DNA of 64,000 nucleotides from Clostridium estertheticum (GCF_026650985.1 NZ_CP086239.1:1736001-1800000), one strand, 5' to 3'. Shown: positions 1 to 8,834, counted from the stretch's first letter. Numbers and translations: made by a program. Notes: generated by a model not told the origin, from the letters alone.

Positions 1-212
1 GCATCATAAGAAACATTTATAGTGGTGGCGTCACTTGGTACTTTGAAGGTTGAAACAGACGGTTTCTTATTTTGAGCTGAGTCTCCTACCTTTTGAGATT
101 TCAAAGCAGCATTTGAAGTTAAAAAGTAGTTATTCAAATAGAAAAGTCCCCCACTTTGTACGATTAATGAAATGATTATTAATATTATCATTTTTTTAAA
201 TACTTTTTTCAT
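1..212 (-). CDS. Membrane-anchored extracellular protein, N-terminal part only
   Basis: This is the first 70 codons of a gene whose 3' part lies outside the window. The ATG at 212 follows a GGAGAG ribosome-binding site. The product starts with Lys-rich MKKVFKKM, then a hydrophobic segment (about residues 8-30), then a polar Ser/Lys/Gln-rich stretch ending in FKVPSDATTINVSY. This looks like a type II membrane anchor or signal sequence with a secreted domain. It starts 17 bp after the stop of the upstream phosphodiester glycosidase gene, so the two are probably co-transcribed. The visible part is too short to assign a family. Confidence 0.7.
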   Translation of the reverse strand, partial: MKKVFKKMIILIIISLIVQSGGLFYLNNYFLTSNAALKSQKVGDSAQNKKPSVSTFKVPSDATTINVSYD

Positions 213-229
213 AGTTACTCTCCTATCTG

Positions 230-1240
230 TTAAGGATTAACGATAATAGCTGATGGAACGGCTCTTTCGCCAAGTGCGTTGCAAGGGTTATTAATGACAC
301 TACCATTATTGTACATTGTGGTTGATGAGCCACCATCTAAATTAGAGGCATTAGATGCTCCATATTCAAGCATTACGTTTTGTACATCTTTAAGTGATGC
401 ACCTAAACTTTTAGTTGTTCTTCCATCAATAACAAGCAATAATATAGCACCATCCGCGCGCTGACCAATTGCTGTCCTCGGTGCAATTCCCTGGCCTCCA
501 TCTCCGGATTTTATCATTCCCTGACCATCAACTACAAGCGCTGGTCCAAACGACACTGCTTCGGTTGCACCAAGCGTCTTTAACTCATTCAAACTGTGAA
601 GTCCAACAAGAAGTTGAGCTTTGTTTGTAATAGCTGTAATATCAACCTTTTTGTCTAGATCTGTTATATCATTAAATTTAATATTTCCATTACTCATAAT
701 AATACCAGTTGGTTTTCCTCCCGTGCCAGTCCATTTCGTATTAGTTGAGGAAGAATCAGAAAACCCTCCTGCATTAACAGCTGCTATAGACCCATTATCC
801 TGGGCTATCTGGCTTGTTAGCTCTCCCTGGGTTCCAAGTTTGTTACTGTAGCCAACTTTAACTCTAGTCGGATCTTTAATAATAAGTAGATATCCTTTGA
901 ACTTTATTCCACTTGAAATGTTATATCTTTCAATACTATTGTCATGGCTATTACTAAATTTCATATTGTTATTACCCTGCTGCATAACTTGAACTGTATC
1001 TTCATCACGAATTTTCTGAATTTCTGCATCAGATAAAAATAGCTTTGCAATCCATTGATGACTAAGTGTAGTCATTGCAGCATCTACAATCGTTTTTTTT
1101 ACATTAGTAAAAGGACCATGAAATATAATTAATGGAGCACTAACTCCTGTAAATACTAATATAAAAACCAAATAAAATATAAAATTTCTAAGCTTATAAT
1201 TTTTTTTTCGTTTTCGCTGCGATATATTCTTAGCTCCCAT
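230..1240 (-). CDS. Phosphodiester glycosidase family protein (NAGPA/DUF2233), membrane-anchored
   Basis: 336 residues. A basic N-terminus (RKRKKN) and one hydrophobic segment at about 20-45 anchor it to the membrane, with the rest outside. The C-terminal two thirds is a NAGPA-type domain, recognised by the FKGYLL..DPTRVKVGYS block, NAGGFSD, APRTAIGQ and NLDGGSSTTMY (about 300-310). Proteins of this family, named after the human uncovering enzyme, cleave sugar-phosphodiester bonds; bacterial members are linked to cell-wall or exopolysaccharide turnover. The start follows an AGGAGG site six bases upstream. It is a clear paralogue of the gene at 2332-3333, with uppP between them. The substrate is unknown; a role on wall polymers is inferred from location and context. 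Confidence 0.88.
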   Translation of the reverse strand: MGAKNISQRKRKKNYKLRNFIFYLVFILVFTGVSAPLIIFHGPFTNVKKTIVDAAMTTLSHQWIAKLFLSDAEIQKIRDEDTVQVMQQGNNNMKFSNSHDNSIERYNISSGIKFKGYLLIIKDPTRVKVGYSNKLGTQGELTSQIAQDNGSIAAVNAGGFSDSSSTNTKWTGTGGKPTGIIMSNGNIKFNDITDLDKKVDITAITNKAQLLVGLHSLNELKTLGATEAVSFGPALVVDGQGMIKSGDGGQGIAPRTAIGQRADGAILLLVIDGRTTKSLGASLKDVQNVMLEYGASNASNLDGGSSTTMYNNGSVINNPCNALGERAVPSAIIVNP

Positions 1241-1388
1241 CTTTGCCTCCTATGTTCTCAAAATTTCATATATGACTTAAAATTAAGTGTTACCGATAAA
1301 TAATAAAATAATATAAAGCACATCTAACATTACACTATTGTGACATATGTTCACTCAATTTACAATAACAAGTTTATATTTATATTAG

Positions 1389-1419
1389 TAAAAAATCTCC
1401 CCACAAAAGTGAAGAGATT
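1389..1419 (-). terminator. Rho-independent terminator of uppP
   Basis: Read on the minus strand this is AATCTCTTCAC, a TTTT loop, GTGGGGAGATT and a run of T. The stem includes G-T pairs. It lies just after the uppP stop codon. Confidence 0.7.
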
Positions 1420-1432
1420 CAATATCAACAAC

Positions 1433-2251
1433 TTATTTTAAAACGTTCATAAATACAAGTACTAATAAAAATACACCAACACATATTCTATACACAGCAA
1501 ATACTCTCATACGCTTGTTCTTTAGGAAAGTTATAAATTTATTTACAACTACAATGGCAACTACAAATGATACAACAAACCCTGTTATTAACGATATTAC
1601 CTCAATACCCGTAAGTGCCATTTTAGCTTTAAATAACGTTAGAGCTGTTGCTCCAATCATTGTAGGTATTGCAAGGAAAAATGAAAACTCTGCTGCAGCA
1701 ACGCTGTTAAGACCAACAATCCATGCTCCCATTATCGTTGATGCTGATCTTGACATACCTGGCCATAGGGCAAGGCACTGAAAGCATCCTATAAGTATAG
1801 CTTGGGGAAGGACTATGCTATCAACACTTCCTATTACATCTCTTTTTCTATATTTATTTTCAACCAATATCATTAAAATACCACCAACTATTAATGCGGC
1901 AAGTACAGGAACTGGTCCAAACAAAACTGCTTCTATTTTCTTATGTAATATAAGTCCTAATACTGCAGACGGCATAAATGCTACAATAACATTAGTTAAA
2001 AGCTTAAATCCTGATTTTCCCGGAGTTAGATTTTTTAAAGAATCCCATAACTTAACCCGATAAAGTACTACAATTGCAAGAATTGCTCCAAGCTGAATAA
2101 CAATTTCAAATAAAGTAGCAAACGCACCTGTAAAGTTGATAAAATGACCTACTATGATCATATGCCCAGTTGAAGAAATTGGTAAGAACTCCGTTATTCC
2201 TTCAACTATACCCATTATTATTGATTTAAGTATTAATATCATAAATTTCAC
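1433..2251 (-). CDS. uppP: Undecaprenyl-diphosphatase (BacA/UppP family)
   Basis: 272 residues, the usual length of the family, and very hydrophobic with about eight membrane segments. It removes one phosphate from undecaprenyl diphosphate to recycle the lipid carrier for peptidoglycan and teichoic acid synthesis, and can give bacitracin tolerance. The two signature regions are present: EGITEFLPISSTGH (about 17-30) with the catalytic Glu, and PGMSRSAST (about 165-173) with the Ser/Arg pair. A GGGTGAGTGA site precedes the ATG. It lies between two phosphodiester glycosidase paralogues, which supports a cell-envelope gene group. A terminator follows directly. Confidence 0.96.
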   Translation of the reverse strand: MKFMILILKSIIMGIVEGITEFLPISSTGHMIIVGHFINFTGAFATLFEIVIQLGAILAIVVLYRVKLWDSLKNLTPGKSGFKLLTNVIVAFMPSAVLGLILHKKIEAVLFGPVPVLAALIVGGILMILVENKYRKRDVIGSVDSIVLPQAILIGCFQCLALWPGMSRSASTIMGAWIVGLNSVAAAEFSFFLAIPTMIGATALTLFKAKMALTGIEVISLITGFVVSFVVAIVVVNKFITFLKNKRMRVFAVYRICVGVFLLVLVFMNVLK

Positions 2252-2331
2252 TCACCCTTGTATAAATATTTTTTAGCCTTTCGGAATATTTTTTCCTTTA
2301 TTTAAAATATTCTTTGATAAATTTTACTCCA

Positions 2332-3333
2332 TTACCTTTTCTCTACGTATATAATTGAAGGTACTGTTCTCTCACCTTCACTACCGCAAGGCTTGTTTAT
2401 AACTTGATCATTATAGAACATTGTAGAAGAAGAACCGCCATCTAAATTAGTAGCATTATAAGCCCCATATTTGTACAATACATCTTGGACGTCTCTTAAA
2501 GTAGCTCCTATGCTAGAGAGCTCCCTACCATCAATGACTAATAATAATATTGTCCCATCTTTCTTTTGTGCAATACATGTTCTAGGTGCAATACCCCAGC
2601 CTCCATCACCTTTAGTAATAGCCTTCTTGCCATTAACTATCATTGCTGGTCCAAATGATACCGCCTCAGTTACTTTGAAACCTTTCATTTCTTTTATAGA
2701 ATAAAGCCCAACTAAAAGCTTACCCGATTTTGTAAATGCTACACACTCTCTTTTTTGATTCTCATCTTTCATACCATCATAAACAACTTTTCCACTAGAT
2801 ATTATAACTCCAGCTGGATTTGCTCCAACTTCTTTTAAAAGAGTTCCGGAAGTTTTATCTGTAAATGCACCACCATTAATTGCAGCTATTGCATTATTAT
2901 GTTTTGCAATAGTACTAGTTATCTCCCCTTGCGAGCCAAGCTTACTACTATATCCTACTTTTAATCTAGTCGGATCATTAATTACGAGTAAATACCCTTT
3001 AAACTTTTTCCCTTTTACATCATATCTTTCAATACCATTATTATTTTTATTTTTTACAACTACACCAGAAGCAACAGTATTTGTATTATTTTGAGCTATA
3101 ACTTCTATTTTTTGATCGCTCATAATTTGATTTATTTTTTCTTCTGATAAAAACGATGTTACTAGATATTGTAATGTAAGAGTAGTCATTGCTGAACCTA
3201 CCACTGTACTCTTTACATTTTTAAATGGTCCATAATAAACCATAAATGGGCCTGTGATAATTGTGAATACTAATTCAAAAATTAAAAACATTAAAATATG
3301 AATGCTTGTGTGTTTTTTATTTTTCACTTTCAT
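2332..3333 (-). CDS. Phosphodiester glycosidase family protein (NAGPA/DUF2233), second copy
   Basis: 333 residues from the ATG at 3333, which is nine bases after AAAGG; an in-frame ATG three codons upstream abuts the site and is less likely. The architecture is the same as in the gene at 230-1240: basic start, one membrane segment (about 15-40), a linker, then the NAGPA domain with INGGAFTD, APRTCIAQ and NLDGGSSSTMF. The two proteins align along their whole length, including the membrane-proximal segment (PFKNVKSTVVGSAMTTLTLQ against PFTNVKKTIVDAAMTTLSHQ), so they arose by gene duplication. The substrate is unknown. Confidence 0.88.
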   Translation of the reverse strand: MKVKNKKHTSIHILMFLIFELVFTIITGPFMVYYGPFKNVKSTVVGSAMTTLTLQYLVTSFLSEEKINQIMSDQKIEVIAQNNTNTVASGVVVKNKNNNGIERYDVKGKKFKGYLLVINDPTRLKVGYSSKLGSQGEITSTIAKHNNAIAAINGGAFTDKTSGTLLKEVGANPAGVIISSGKVVYDGMKDENQKRECVAFTKSGKLLVGLYSIKEMKGFKVTEAVSFGPAMIVNGKKAITKGDGGWGIAPRTCIAQKKDGTILLLVIDGRELSSIGATLRDVQDVLYKYGAYNATNLDGGSSSTMFYNDQVINKPCGSEGERTVPSIIYVEKR

Positions 3334-3563
3334 GCTTTCCATCCTTTTTTTTATTAGGTATTATCCTAAAACAGCATTTCTGCTATTAATTAAAATATTT
3401 ATCCCCTTTCCATATTATATATTATATCGACAACATTAAAAACAGATTAAAATGCCGTTAATTTTGTTTAATATAACAGTTACTTTTGTTATAAAAATAG
3501 TATATTTACGAATACTATAATAATGATGTTAGTTATTTGATTATAAAAGGGGGTAAATATTTT

Positions 3564-4220
3564 ATGAATTCTACTTTAAATGGACCCAAAGTACAAGTTT
3601 CAATAATACTAGCTATAGTAACTTGCGTTGTTATTTTAGTATTAACCGCAGGTTATTTTGAAAACAGAGTACTAGTTGACAAGTTTCATCAAAACATTAA
3701 GCAGACCTCTGCTAATTTAAATTTAAAAGAATTAGTCTATCAAAAAGGAACATTTTCTTTTTCTAAAAAAGTATCAATAGAAGAAACGAAAACGCAGGTT
3801 ATTGTTAATAATAAACCAATAATAAAATCAAAACAAATCGGTTATATCTCTAATGTATATGACAAAAATGGCAAAAGATATTTGAGCTTCGACGATGTAA
3901 AGTTTCTAATAGGAAATGCTGCTATTGAAGCAGCTAAAAAGGATGGAACTGCCCTATATGAAGATGGAAAATATTACGTATATGATGATTACTATATTTC
4001 TAATAATAACAAAACTATAAAAAACTATGTTATAGATAATACTGCCTCACTAAACGTTCTTGGATTTTTGATAAATCCACTTAACAATGATATTAATAAC
4101 CAACCTACTACCTACTCTACTTTCAAACGTGTCGCTAATAGTAGGAATGGACATATGTTATGTTATATCTATACTCAAAATGATATAGTTGTAAAAGTGG
4201 AAGGGCAATATACACCTTAG
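3564..4220 (+). CDS. Membrane-anchored exported protein of unknown function
   Basis: 218 residues from the ATG at 3564, chosen because AAAAGGGGG lies upstream at suitable spacing; a TTG nine codons earlier precedes that site. A hydrophobic segment at about 11-32 is followed by an extracytoplasmic domain rich in Lys, Asn and Tyr. The stretch TQVIVNNKPIIKSKQIGYI, followed by FDDVKFLIG, faintly resembles copper-amine-oxidase-like N-terminal (stalk) domains, but this is not firm. The gene is monocistronic: it faces away from the glycosidase gene upstream and ends at a palindromic terminator that carries an IS insertion. No function is assigned. Confidence 0.75.
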   Translation: MNSTLNGPKVQVSIILAIVTCVVILVLTAGYFENRVLVDKFHQNIKQTSANLNLKELVYQKGTFSFSKKVSIEETKTQVIVNNKPIIKSKQIGYISNVYDKNGKRYLSFDDVKFLIGNAAIEAAKKDGTALYEDGKYYVYDDYYISNNNKTIKNYVIDNTASLNVLGFLINPLNNDINNQPTTYSTFKRVANSRNGHMLCYIYTQNDIVVKVEGQYTP

Positions 4221-4222
4221 AC

Positions 4223-4260
4223 ATATAAAAGCTGGTGAATTTATTCACCAGCTTTTATAT
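4223..4260. repeat. 38-bp palindrome, left copy: bidirectional terminator and IS target duplication
   Basis: Two perfect 18-bp arms separated by TT. The outer AAAA/TTTT ends make it a usable terminator in both directions. It directly follows the stop of the gene at 3564-4220 and abuts base 1 of the insertion sequence. An identical copy lies at 5871-5908 on the other side of the element. Confidence 0.95.
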
Positions 4261-4286
4261 CAGACTGTTGACAAACATAAAATGTA

Positions 4287-4319
4287 AAACACTCTAATTT
4301 AAAATTGGAGTGTTTTTTT
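4287..4319 (+). terminator. Inward-facing terminator at the left IS end
   Basis: AAACACTC pairs with GAGTGTTT, extended by A/T pairs, and T residues follow. It lies between the left inverted repeat and the transposase start and should block read-through from outside. Confidence 0.75.
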
Positions 4320-4396
4320 CATATTCAAAAAGGATTTTACAACATCAATGTCGAATATATATAGTATACAAACTTTATAATTCGGAGGGTTTAGTT

Positions 4397-5815
4397 ATGA
4401 TTAATGAAAAGAACTTCACACAACAAAAATTAGAAATGGTATATTTAGAGGATTTAGTTCCTAAAGACCATATTCTCAGAAATATAGATAAATACATGGA
4501 TTTCTCTTTCATAAGAGAATTGACTCAAAAATATTATTGTTTAGATAATGGAAGACCTGGCGTAGATCCTATTTTACTCTTCAAAATGCTGTTTATTGGA
4601 TACCTATTTGGAATAAAATCTGAGCGACAACTTGTAAAGGAAATTGAAGTAAATGTAGCTTATAGATGGTTTTTAGGACTAAGCCTTACTGATGTTATTC
4701 CAGATCATTCAACAATTAGCCAAAATAGACGTAGACGATTTAAAGGAACTGACGTGTTCCAAAAAATATTTGACGAAGTCGTATTTAAGGCTATAAATCT
4801 TAAGATGGTAACTGGTAAAATACTTTACACAGATTCTACACACCTAAAAGCAAATGCTAATAAGCGAAAGCTTGTGAAAATTGAAGTTGAAAAAACACCT
4901 AAAGAATATGTAGCTGATCTTAATAAAGCTGTAGAGGAAGATAGAATAAATCACGGTAAAAGACCTTTGAAAGTGAAAGAACCTGTTACCATAATAAAAG
5001 AAATTAAAGTTAGCACAACTGACCCCGACAGCGGATATATGATGAGAGATGGCAAGCCGGAAGGCTTCTCCTATTTAGATCACAGAACTGTGGACAGTAA
5101 ACACAATATAATTACTGATGTTTATGTTACTCCTGGAAATATAAATGATGTTGATCCTTATATCGATAGATTGGATGTGCAAATAAAAAAATTTAATTTT
5201 AATACAAAATATGTTGGTGCCGATGCTGGTTATGCTACAAATCTTATATGTAAAGAACTATTTGAGAGAGAATTAAAATCTGTAATGGGATATAGAAGGT
5301 CTCCACATACAAAAGGAATGTACACTAAAAATAAATTTCAATATGTTAAAGAGAAGGACATATATGTTTGCCCTGACTTAAGGGCTTTGCATTATAAAAC
5401 GACAACTAGAGATGGATATAAAGAGTATGTTGGGAATGCAAAAGATTGCAAAGAATGCCCAAATAGAACTCAATGTTTTTCTGATAAAAGTAAGGTTAAA
5501 ACTGTTAGAAGACATGTTTGGGAAATGTATAAAGAAGATGTTGTAAAGTTTACCAAAACGGATAAGGGTAGAAATATATATAGAAGAAGGAAAGAAACTA
5601 TAGAGCGAAGCTTCGCAGATTCTAAACAACTGCATGGGCTTCGCTATTGCCATATGCGCGGATTAGAAAATGTGCAAGAGCAGTGTCTGCTTACAGCAGC
5701 AGTGCAAAATATGAAAAAGATAGCTAGCCTACTATCTTCCATGTTTTTTTATTTTATAACTAAAAACCTGTTGCATGTTACTAATTTATCTATAAATCAA
5801 AATGCTATCGCATAA
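4397..5815 (+). CDS. IS1182-family DDE transposase
   Basis: 472 residues from the ATG at 4397, preceded by GGAGGG eight bases upstream; longer in-frame starts lack a site. The N-terminal part ([19 protein letters not shown], then [20 protein letters not shown] and [13 protein letters not shown]) is the IS1182/IS5-like N-terminal domain. The DDE residues fit [12 protein letters not shown] (first Asp), VGADAGYAT (second Asp) and [18 protein letters not shown] (Glu). A Cys-rich insert (CPDLRAL...[10 protein letters not shown]) separates the second Asp from the Glu, as is usual in this family. The frame is intact, so the protein may be active. It ends just before the right-end terminator. Confidence 0.95.
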   Translation: MINEKNFTQQKLEMVYLEDLVPKDHILRNIDKYMDFSFIRELTQKYYCLDNGRPGVDPILLFKMLFIGYLFGIKSERQLVKEIEVNVAYRWFLGLSLTDVIPDHSTISQNRRRRFKGTDVFQKIFDEVVFKAINLKMVTGKILYTDSTHLKANANKRKLVKIEVEKTPKEYVADLNKAVEEDRINHGKRPLKVKEPVTIIKEIKVSTTDPDSGYMMRDGKPEGFSYLDHRTVDSKHNIITDVYVTPGNINDVDPYIDRLDVQIKKFNFNTKYVGADAGYATNLICKELFERELKSVMGYRRSPHTKGMYTKNKFQYVKEKDIYVCPDLRALHYKTTTRDGYKEYVGNAKDCKECPNRTQCFSDKSKVKTVRRHVWEMYKEDVVKFTKTDKGRNIYRRRKETIERSFADSKQLHGLRYCHMRGLENVQEQCLLTAAVQNMKKIASLLSSMFFYFITKNLLHVTNLSINQNAIA

Positions 5816-5824
5816 TTGCATATA

Positions 5825-5858
5825 AAAACCCAGTACAATAAAAAATTATACTGGGTTT
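5825..5858 (+). terminator. Terminator of the transposase gene at the right IS end
   Basis: AAACCCAGTA and TACTGGGTTT form a 10-bp stem around an A/T loop, starting ten bases after the transposase stop. Confidence 0.75.
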
Positions 5859-5870
5859 GTAAACAACCTG

Positions 5871-5908
5871 ATATAAAAGCTGGTGAATTTATTCACCAGC
5901 TTTTATAT
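5871..5908. repeat. 38-bp palindrome, right copy: IS target duplication and terminator
   Basis: This is base-for-base identical to 4223-4260. After the insertion each neighbouring gene kept a complete terminator: this copy serves the DUF3006 gene on the minus strand, and the left copy serves the gene at 3564-4220. Confidence 0.95.
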
Positions 5909-5925
5909 ATTCAAATTAATATTAA

Positions 5926-6138
5926 CTATTCCCATAACCCTTTTGTTAATTTTTCAATGTCATTAAGCCTCTTTTTAGTTTTCTCTATATCAATACTAAT
6001 CACATCATTATCAATACTCAGTACATCCCCCTCTTTAGCTATACTAGGAATTTTAGATTTTTTAATATCCATCATAGTCCTATCTTCTTTTTCGCACACA
6101 ACATAATCCCCTTCAAATCTATCGATTATTACATTCAC
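5926..6138 (-). CDS. DUF3006 domain-containing protein
   Basis: 70 residues. It starts with GTG at 6138, seven bases after a strong AGGAGG site; the upstream gene's TAA is directly adjacent, so translation is probably coupled. The sequence MNVIIDRFEGDYVVCEKED, followed by DVLSIDND and a Lys-rich end, is typical of DUF3006, a small beta-rich domain. DUF3006 genes are commonly found next to ComEC/Rec2-like metallo-beta-lactamase genes, as here. The biochemical role is unknown; a function tied to its partner is likely. Confidence 0.88.
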   Translation of the reverse strand: MNVIIDRFEGDYVVCEKEDRTMMDIKKSKIPSIAKEGDVLSIDNDVISIDIEKTKKRLNDIEKLTKGLWE

Positions 6139-7359
6139 TTAATTACCTCCTGCACATATATTACAAGGATCATTATGTGAAGAACTTAATGCTTCACCTA
6201 ACGTTCCGTTTAATATAGTCTTACTTCTTGCCAGTGTTCTACAATTTTTATCATAATGATATGATTTCCCTGATGGAGTATAATATACAACTTTACTATT
6301 ATTTGATGATTTAGGCAATTTTGTCGCAACTGTTTTAATTTTCGAGCTTCCGCTACTTGAAGAACTTTTACTAGAAGAACTTGAGCCTGACCCTAAAAAA
6401 GAATAACTACCTGGTTTAGTATTAAATGTTATGTTTTTACCATCAGATGTTGCAACTATTGTCCCACTTTCATCAGTCCTATAAACCTTAACACCTTTCG
6501 CTTTTAATTTATCCATTGTTGTCTTGTGAGGATGTCCATAACTATTGTCTTTGCCTACTGAAATAATCGCATATTTAGGATTTACCTTATCTAAAAAAGC
6601 CTGCGTAGTTGATGAACTAGAACCATGATGTCCAACCTTAAGCACATCAGCACTTATATCAAAACCTTTAGATAACATCTCATTCTCAGATGCTCCCTCC
6701 GCATCCCCGTCAAAAATAAAGCTATTATTGCCAAAGGTTAATCTTATTACAATTGAAAAATTATTTAAATCTTCATAGCCAGTACTGTTGGGTGCTAAAA
6801 TTGTAGCTGTTGCACCCCCTACTTTAAAAGTTTCCCCAACTGTAGGTGCAGTTACTTTCATTCCCTTAGCTTTAATAGCACTTACCACATCTAAAAAAGT
6901 CTTAGTATTTGATGTAGCCTTTGGCATATAAATTTTACCTATTTGAAAGCTATTTATTACATAGTCGAGTCCTCCAATGTGGTCCTCGTGTGGATGAGTC
7001 CCTACAATATAATCAAGTTTCGTAATACCTTGCTTTGTTATATAATTTTTAACAGTACTTGAGTCTTCATTATTACCTGCATCTATTAACATTGAGCTTG
7101 TTCCTTGCTCTATCAAAATGCTATCAGCTTGTCCTACATCTATATATGAAACTCTTAAATTACCATTAACAGCCTTTTTATTAACTAAGCTTATATTTTT
7201 AGTAGGTTGAAGCTGTTTCTCAGTTGTATTCTGCTTTGACAATACTTTACTTGATAAAGTTGTTTTCGTAGCATTTTCAGGTACACTTGAGCAACCAGTC
7301 AAGCTGAAAATAAGTATTACCCCCAAAATAGAGGTCAGATATTTTTTAATATTTCTCAT
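6139..7359 (-). CDS. ComEC/Rec2-like metallo-beta-lactamase lipoprotein
   Basis: 406 residues. The signal peptide ends in the lipobox LTGC with Cys23, so the mature protein is lipid-anchored outside. After a linker comes an MBL fold related to the ComEC C-terminal nuclease-like domain: YIDVGQADSILI, DAGNN, THPHEDHIGG (metal ligands about H122, H124, D126, H127), DGDAEG, VGHHGSSSS and SYGHPH. A Ser-rich linker then leads to a C-terminal domain of about 50 residues with HYDKNC and CNIC, probably a small metal-binding module. ComEC-type MBL domains act on DNA or nucleotides; the substrate here is not shown. It forms an operon with the DUF3006 gene. Confidence 0.92.
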   Translation of the reverse strand: MRNIKKYLTSILGVILIFSLTGCSSVPENATKTTLSSKVLSKQNTTEKQLQPTKNISLVNKKAVNGNLRVSYIDVGQADSILIEQGTSSMLIDAGNNEDSSTVKNYITKQGITKLDYIVGTHPHEDHIGGLDYVINSFQIGKIYMPKATSNTKTFLDVVSAIKAKGMKVTAPTVGETFKVGGATATILAPNSTGYEDLNNFSIVIRLTFGNNSFIFDGDAEGASENEMLSKGFDISADVLKVGHHGSSSSTTQAFLDKVNPKYAIISVGKDNSYGHPHKTTMDKLKAKGVKVYRTDESGTIVATSDGKNITFNTKPGSYSFLGSGSSSSSKSSSSSGSSKIKTVATKLPKSSNNSKVVYYTPSGKSYHYDKNCRTLARSKTILNGTLGEALSSSHNDPCNICAGGN

Positions 7360-7770
7360 TTTAATCCCCTTGTAATATATTTTTTACTTTTGTTCTAAAA
7401 TAACATAATCATATATATAATTATATTCGAGAATTACATAACTGCTAATACATATTTATATCGTGTTTAAAATACTCTACCCACAATAAAAAGATTCCAC
7501 TGTCATTATTCAACAAATATCTGCAAATATCCTTCAATTTTTGTATAAATAATAAAACAACCAGATACTACTCCAGAAGTTATATAAAAATCATACAAAT
7601 AAAATGAATAAGATTTGTAAAATAGTCAATAATTTAAATATACCAACTTTATTGTTATATGTATAAAAGATACTGCATTGGGTCCCCCCCAAATGCAGTA
7701 TTTTGCTTTTAAATTTTCTAAATCTTTACGTAATGCTAATAGATTTAAACAGTGGGAAAATAGCAAAAGA
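7360..7770. other. Intergenic region with one hairpin, no gene seen
   Basis: AT-rich. The 5' region of the lipoprotein gene lies at 7360-7450. A hairpin at 7671-7700 has TACTGCATT/AATGCAGTA arms around a G3/C7 core and is followed by TTTTGCTTTT on the plus strand, so it can terminate plus-strand transcripts. No plus-strand gene ends there, so it may be a leftover of a lost gene. No convincing coding frame is visible. Confidence 0.5.
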
Positions 7771-7808
7771 AAAAAGTTATGCCAGTATTAACTAGCATAA
7801 CTTTTCTT
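7771..7808 (-). terminator. Terminator of the gene at 7830-8690
   Basis: AAGTTATGC and GCATAACTT form the stem around a 12-base loop. On the minus strand a run of T follows. It lies about 22 bases after the stop. Confidence 0.75.
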
Positions 7809-7829
7809 CTATATATAATAATCTATACT

Positions 7830-8690
7830 CTATTCTAAAAAAAAATCTTTTAATAAATATATATCGTCTCTTACAAAAATCAGCATACCCTTTCCAAAAA
7901 AGTCATAAGCCTCAAAGGGTGCATTCCTAAATGGCAGAGCAATTTCTTCCACCATTTTTTTTAGTTTTTTTGAGTATTTAAATAATATTGCATTTTGATG
8001 ATTTCTCTTTGCTGGTGTACCAAAAAAATGTATGTTTTGATCTGTTTCCATAATAAAATCACATTTATTAAAAAAATATCCTTCTTTAAATAATTTTTGA
8101 TTATTGATTTCAATAATATTATCTTCAATATTAAACTTTAATTTATATTCAGCATTATTATGGATCTTTTCTTTAAACGATTTTACAAACTCCGGATAGA
8201 TTTCATTTGGTGTTTTATCTCTTCTTAATCTTCTTTCTCCTATATACGAATAAGATCCATCATCCAAATTAACTCTAAAATCATCAGCATATACGCAATT
8301 TTCATCAGCACATACCTTTTTTATACTTCTAATCATGTTAATGTCAGGTTCTTTTTTTCTTAAATTAAACTTAGATTCATATTTGTCATAGAAATGTTTC
8401 CATATATAATTCCCTGTTTTCATATCAATGCAAGCTATGCCACAGTTATACTCCCCCTCCATCCCAAAATCAAGAGTTCTATTTGTCAAAAGCATTTTTT
8501 TCCCTTTTATATATATAGCTCTTGAAAAATAATGTTCCCACTTAGTATTCCAAATCAAATTTCCTCCATTATCTATCAGAACTCCACCGTTAGCTAATAG
8601 ATATTCATCGTTTATATTTAATAAATGCTTACAACCCAATATTGTTGGACAATCTTTAGAAACAACCTTCTTATACTCAATCTCACTCAT
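7830..8690 (-). CDS. Hypothetical protein with PQQ-like beta-propeller-type repeats
   Basis: 286 residues, no signal peptide, no membrane segment; the start follows AGGAG. It contains blocks such as LIDNGGNLIWNTKW and ACIDMKTGNYIWKHFYD. These resemble the 'convert to a value, then W' blades of PQQ-like or WD-like propellers, and the protein reads as a small cytoplasmic beta-rich protein. It stands alone with its own terminator, opposite padC. No family was firmly recognised. Stand-alone proteins of this shape are sometimes immunity proteins, but there is no toxin neighbour to support that. Confidence 0.6.
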   Translation of the reverse strand: MSEIEYKKVVSKDCPTILGCKHLLNINDEYLLANGGVLIDNGGNLIWNTKWEHYFSRAIYIKGKKMLLTNRTLDFGMEGEYNCGIACIDMKTGNYIWKHFYDKYESKFNLRKKEPDINMIRSIKKVCADENCVYADDFRVNLDDGSYSYIGERRLRRDKTPNEIYPEFVKSFKEKIHNNAEYKLKFNIEDNIIEINNQKLFKEGYFFNKCDFIMETDQNIHFFGTPAKRNHQNAILFKYSKKLKKMVEEIALPFRNAPFEAYDFFGKGMLIFVRDDIYLLKDFFLE

Positions 8691-8802
8691 TATTATAGTT
8701 CTCCTTTTTGCTCTATTAATAATATGTTTAATCTTCTATAATATTCGTTTATTTCTTCATTTAATAAAAACTTTCTTCTTTTTTTTAAGTTTCTAAATAT
8801 AT

Positions 8803-8832
8803 TTGACTTATTATAGAATAAAGCGTTATAAT
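8803..8832 (+). promoter_or_regulatory. padC promoter
   Basis: TTGACT (8803-8808) and TATAAT (8827-8832) are separated by 18 bp. The PadR-type operator begins two bases after the -10 box, so a bound repressor would cover the transcription start. Confidence 0.75.
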
Positions 8833-8834
8833 AT

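Larger units (their letters stand above)
4261..5870 (+). mobile_element. IS1182-family insertion sequence, complete, 1610 bp
   Basis: The element runs from CAGACTGTTGACAAAC at the left to the inverted GTTTGTAAACAACCTG at the right. The terminal inverted repeats match at 13 of 16 positions. It contains one transposase gene and a hairpin terminator close to each end that shields it from and to flanking transcription. Both outer borders touch an identical 38-bp palindrome, which is the target duplication. With intact ends, an intact transposase and identical flanks, the insertion looks recent and possibly still mobile. Confidence 0.93.

Noticed and set aside
7671-7710. Hairpin that might mark a small RNA gene
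   Set aside because: A terminator-like hairpin is present, but no promoter at a fitting distance was convincing on the plus strand, so no RNA gene is called.
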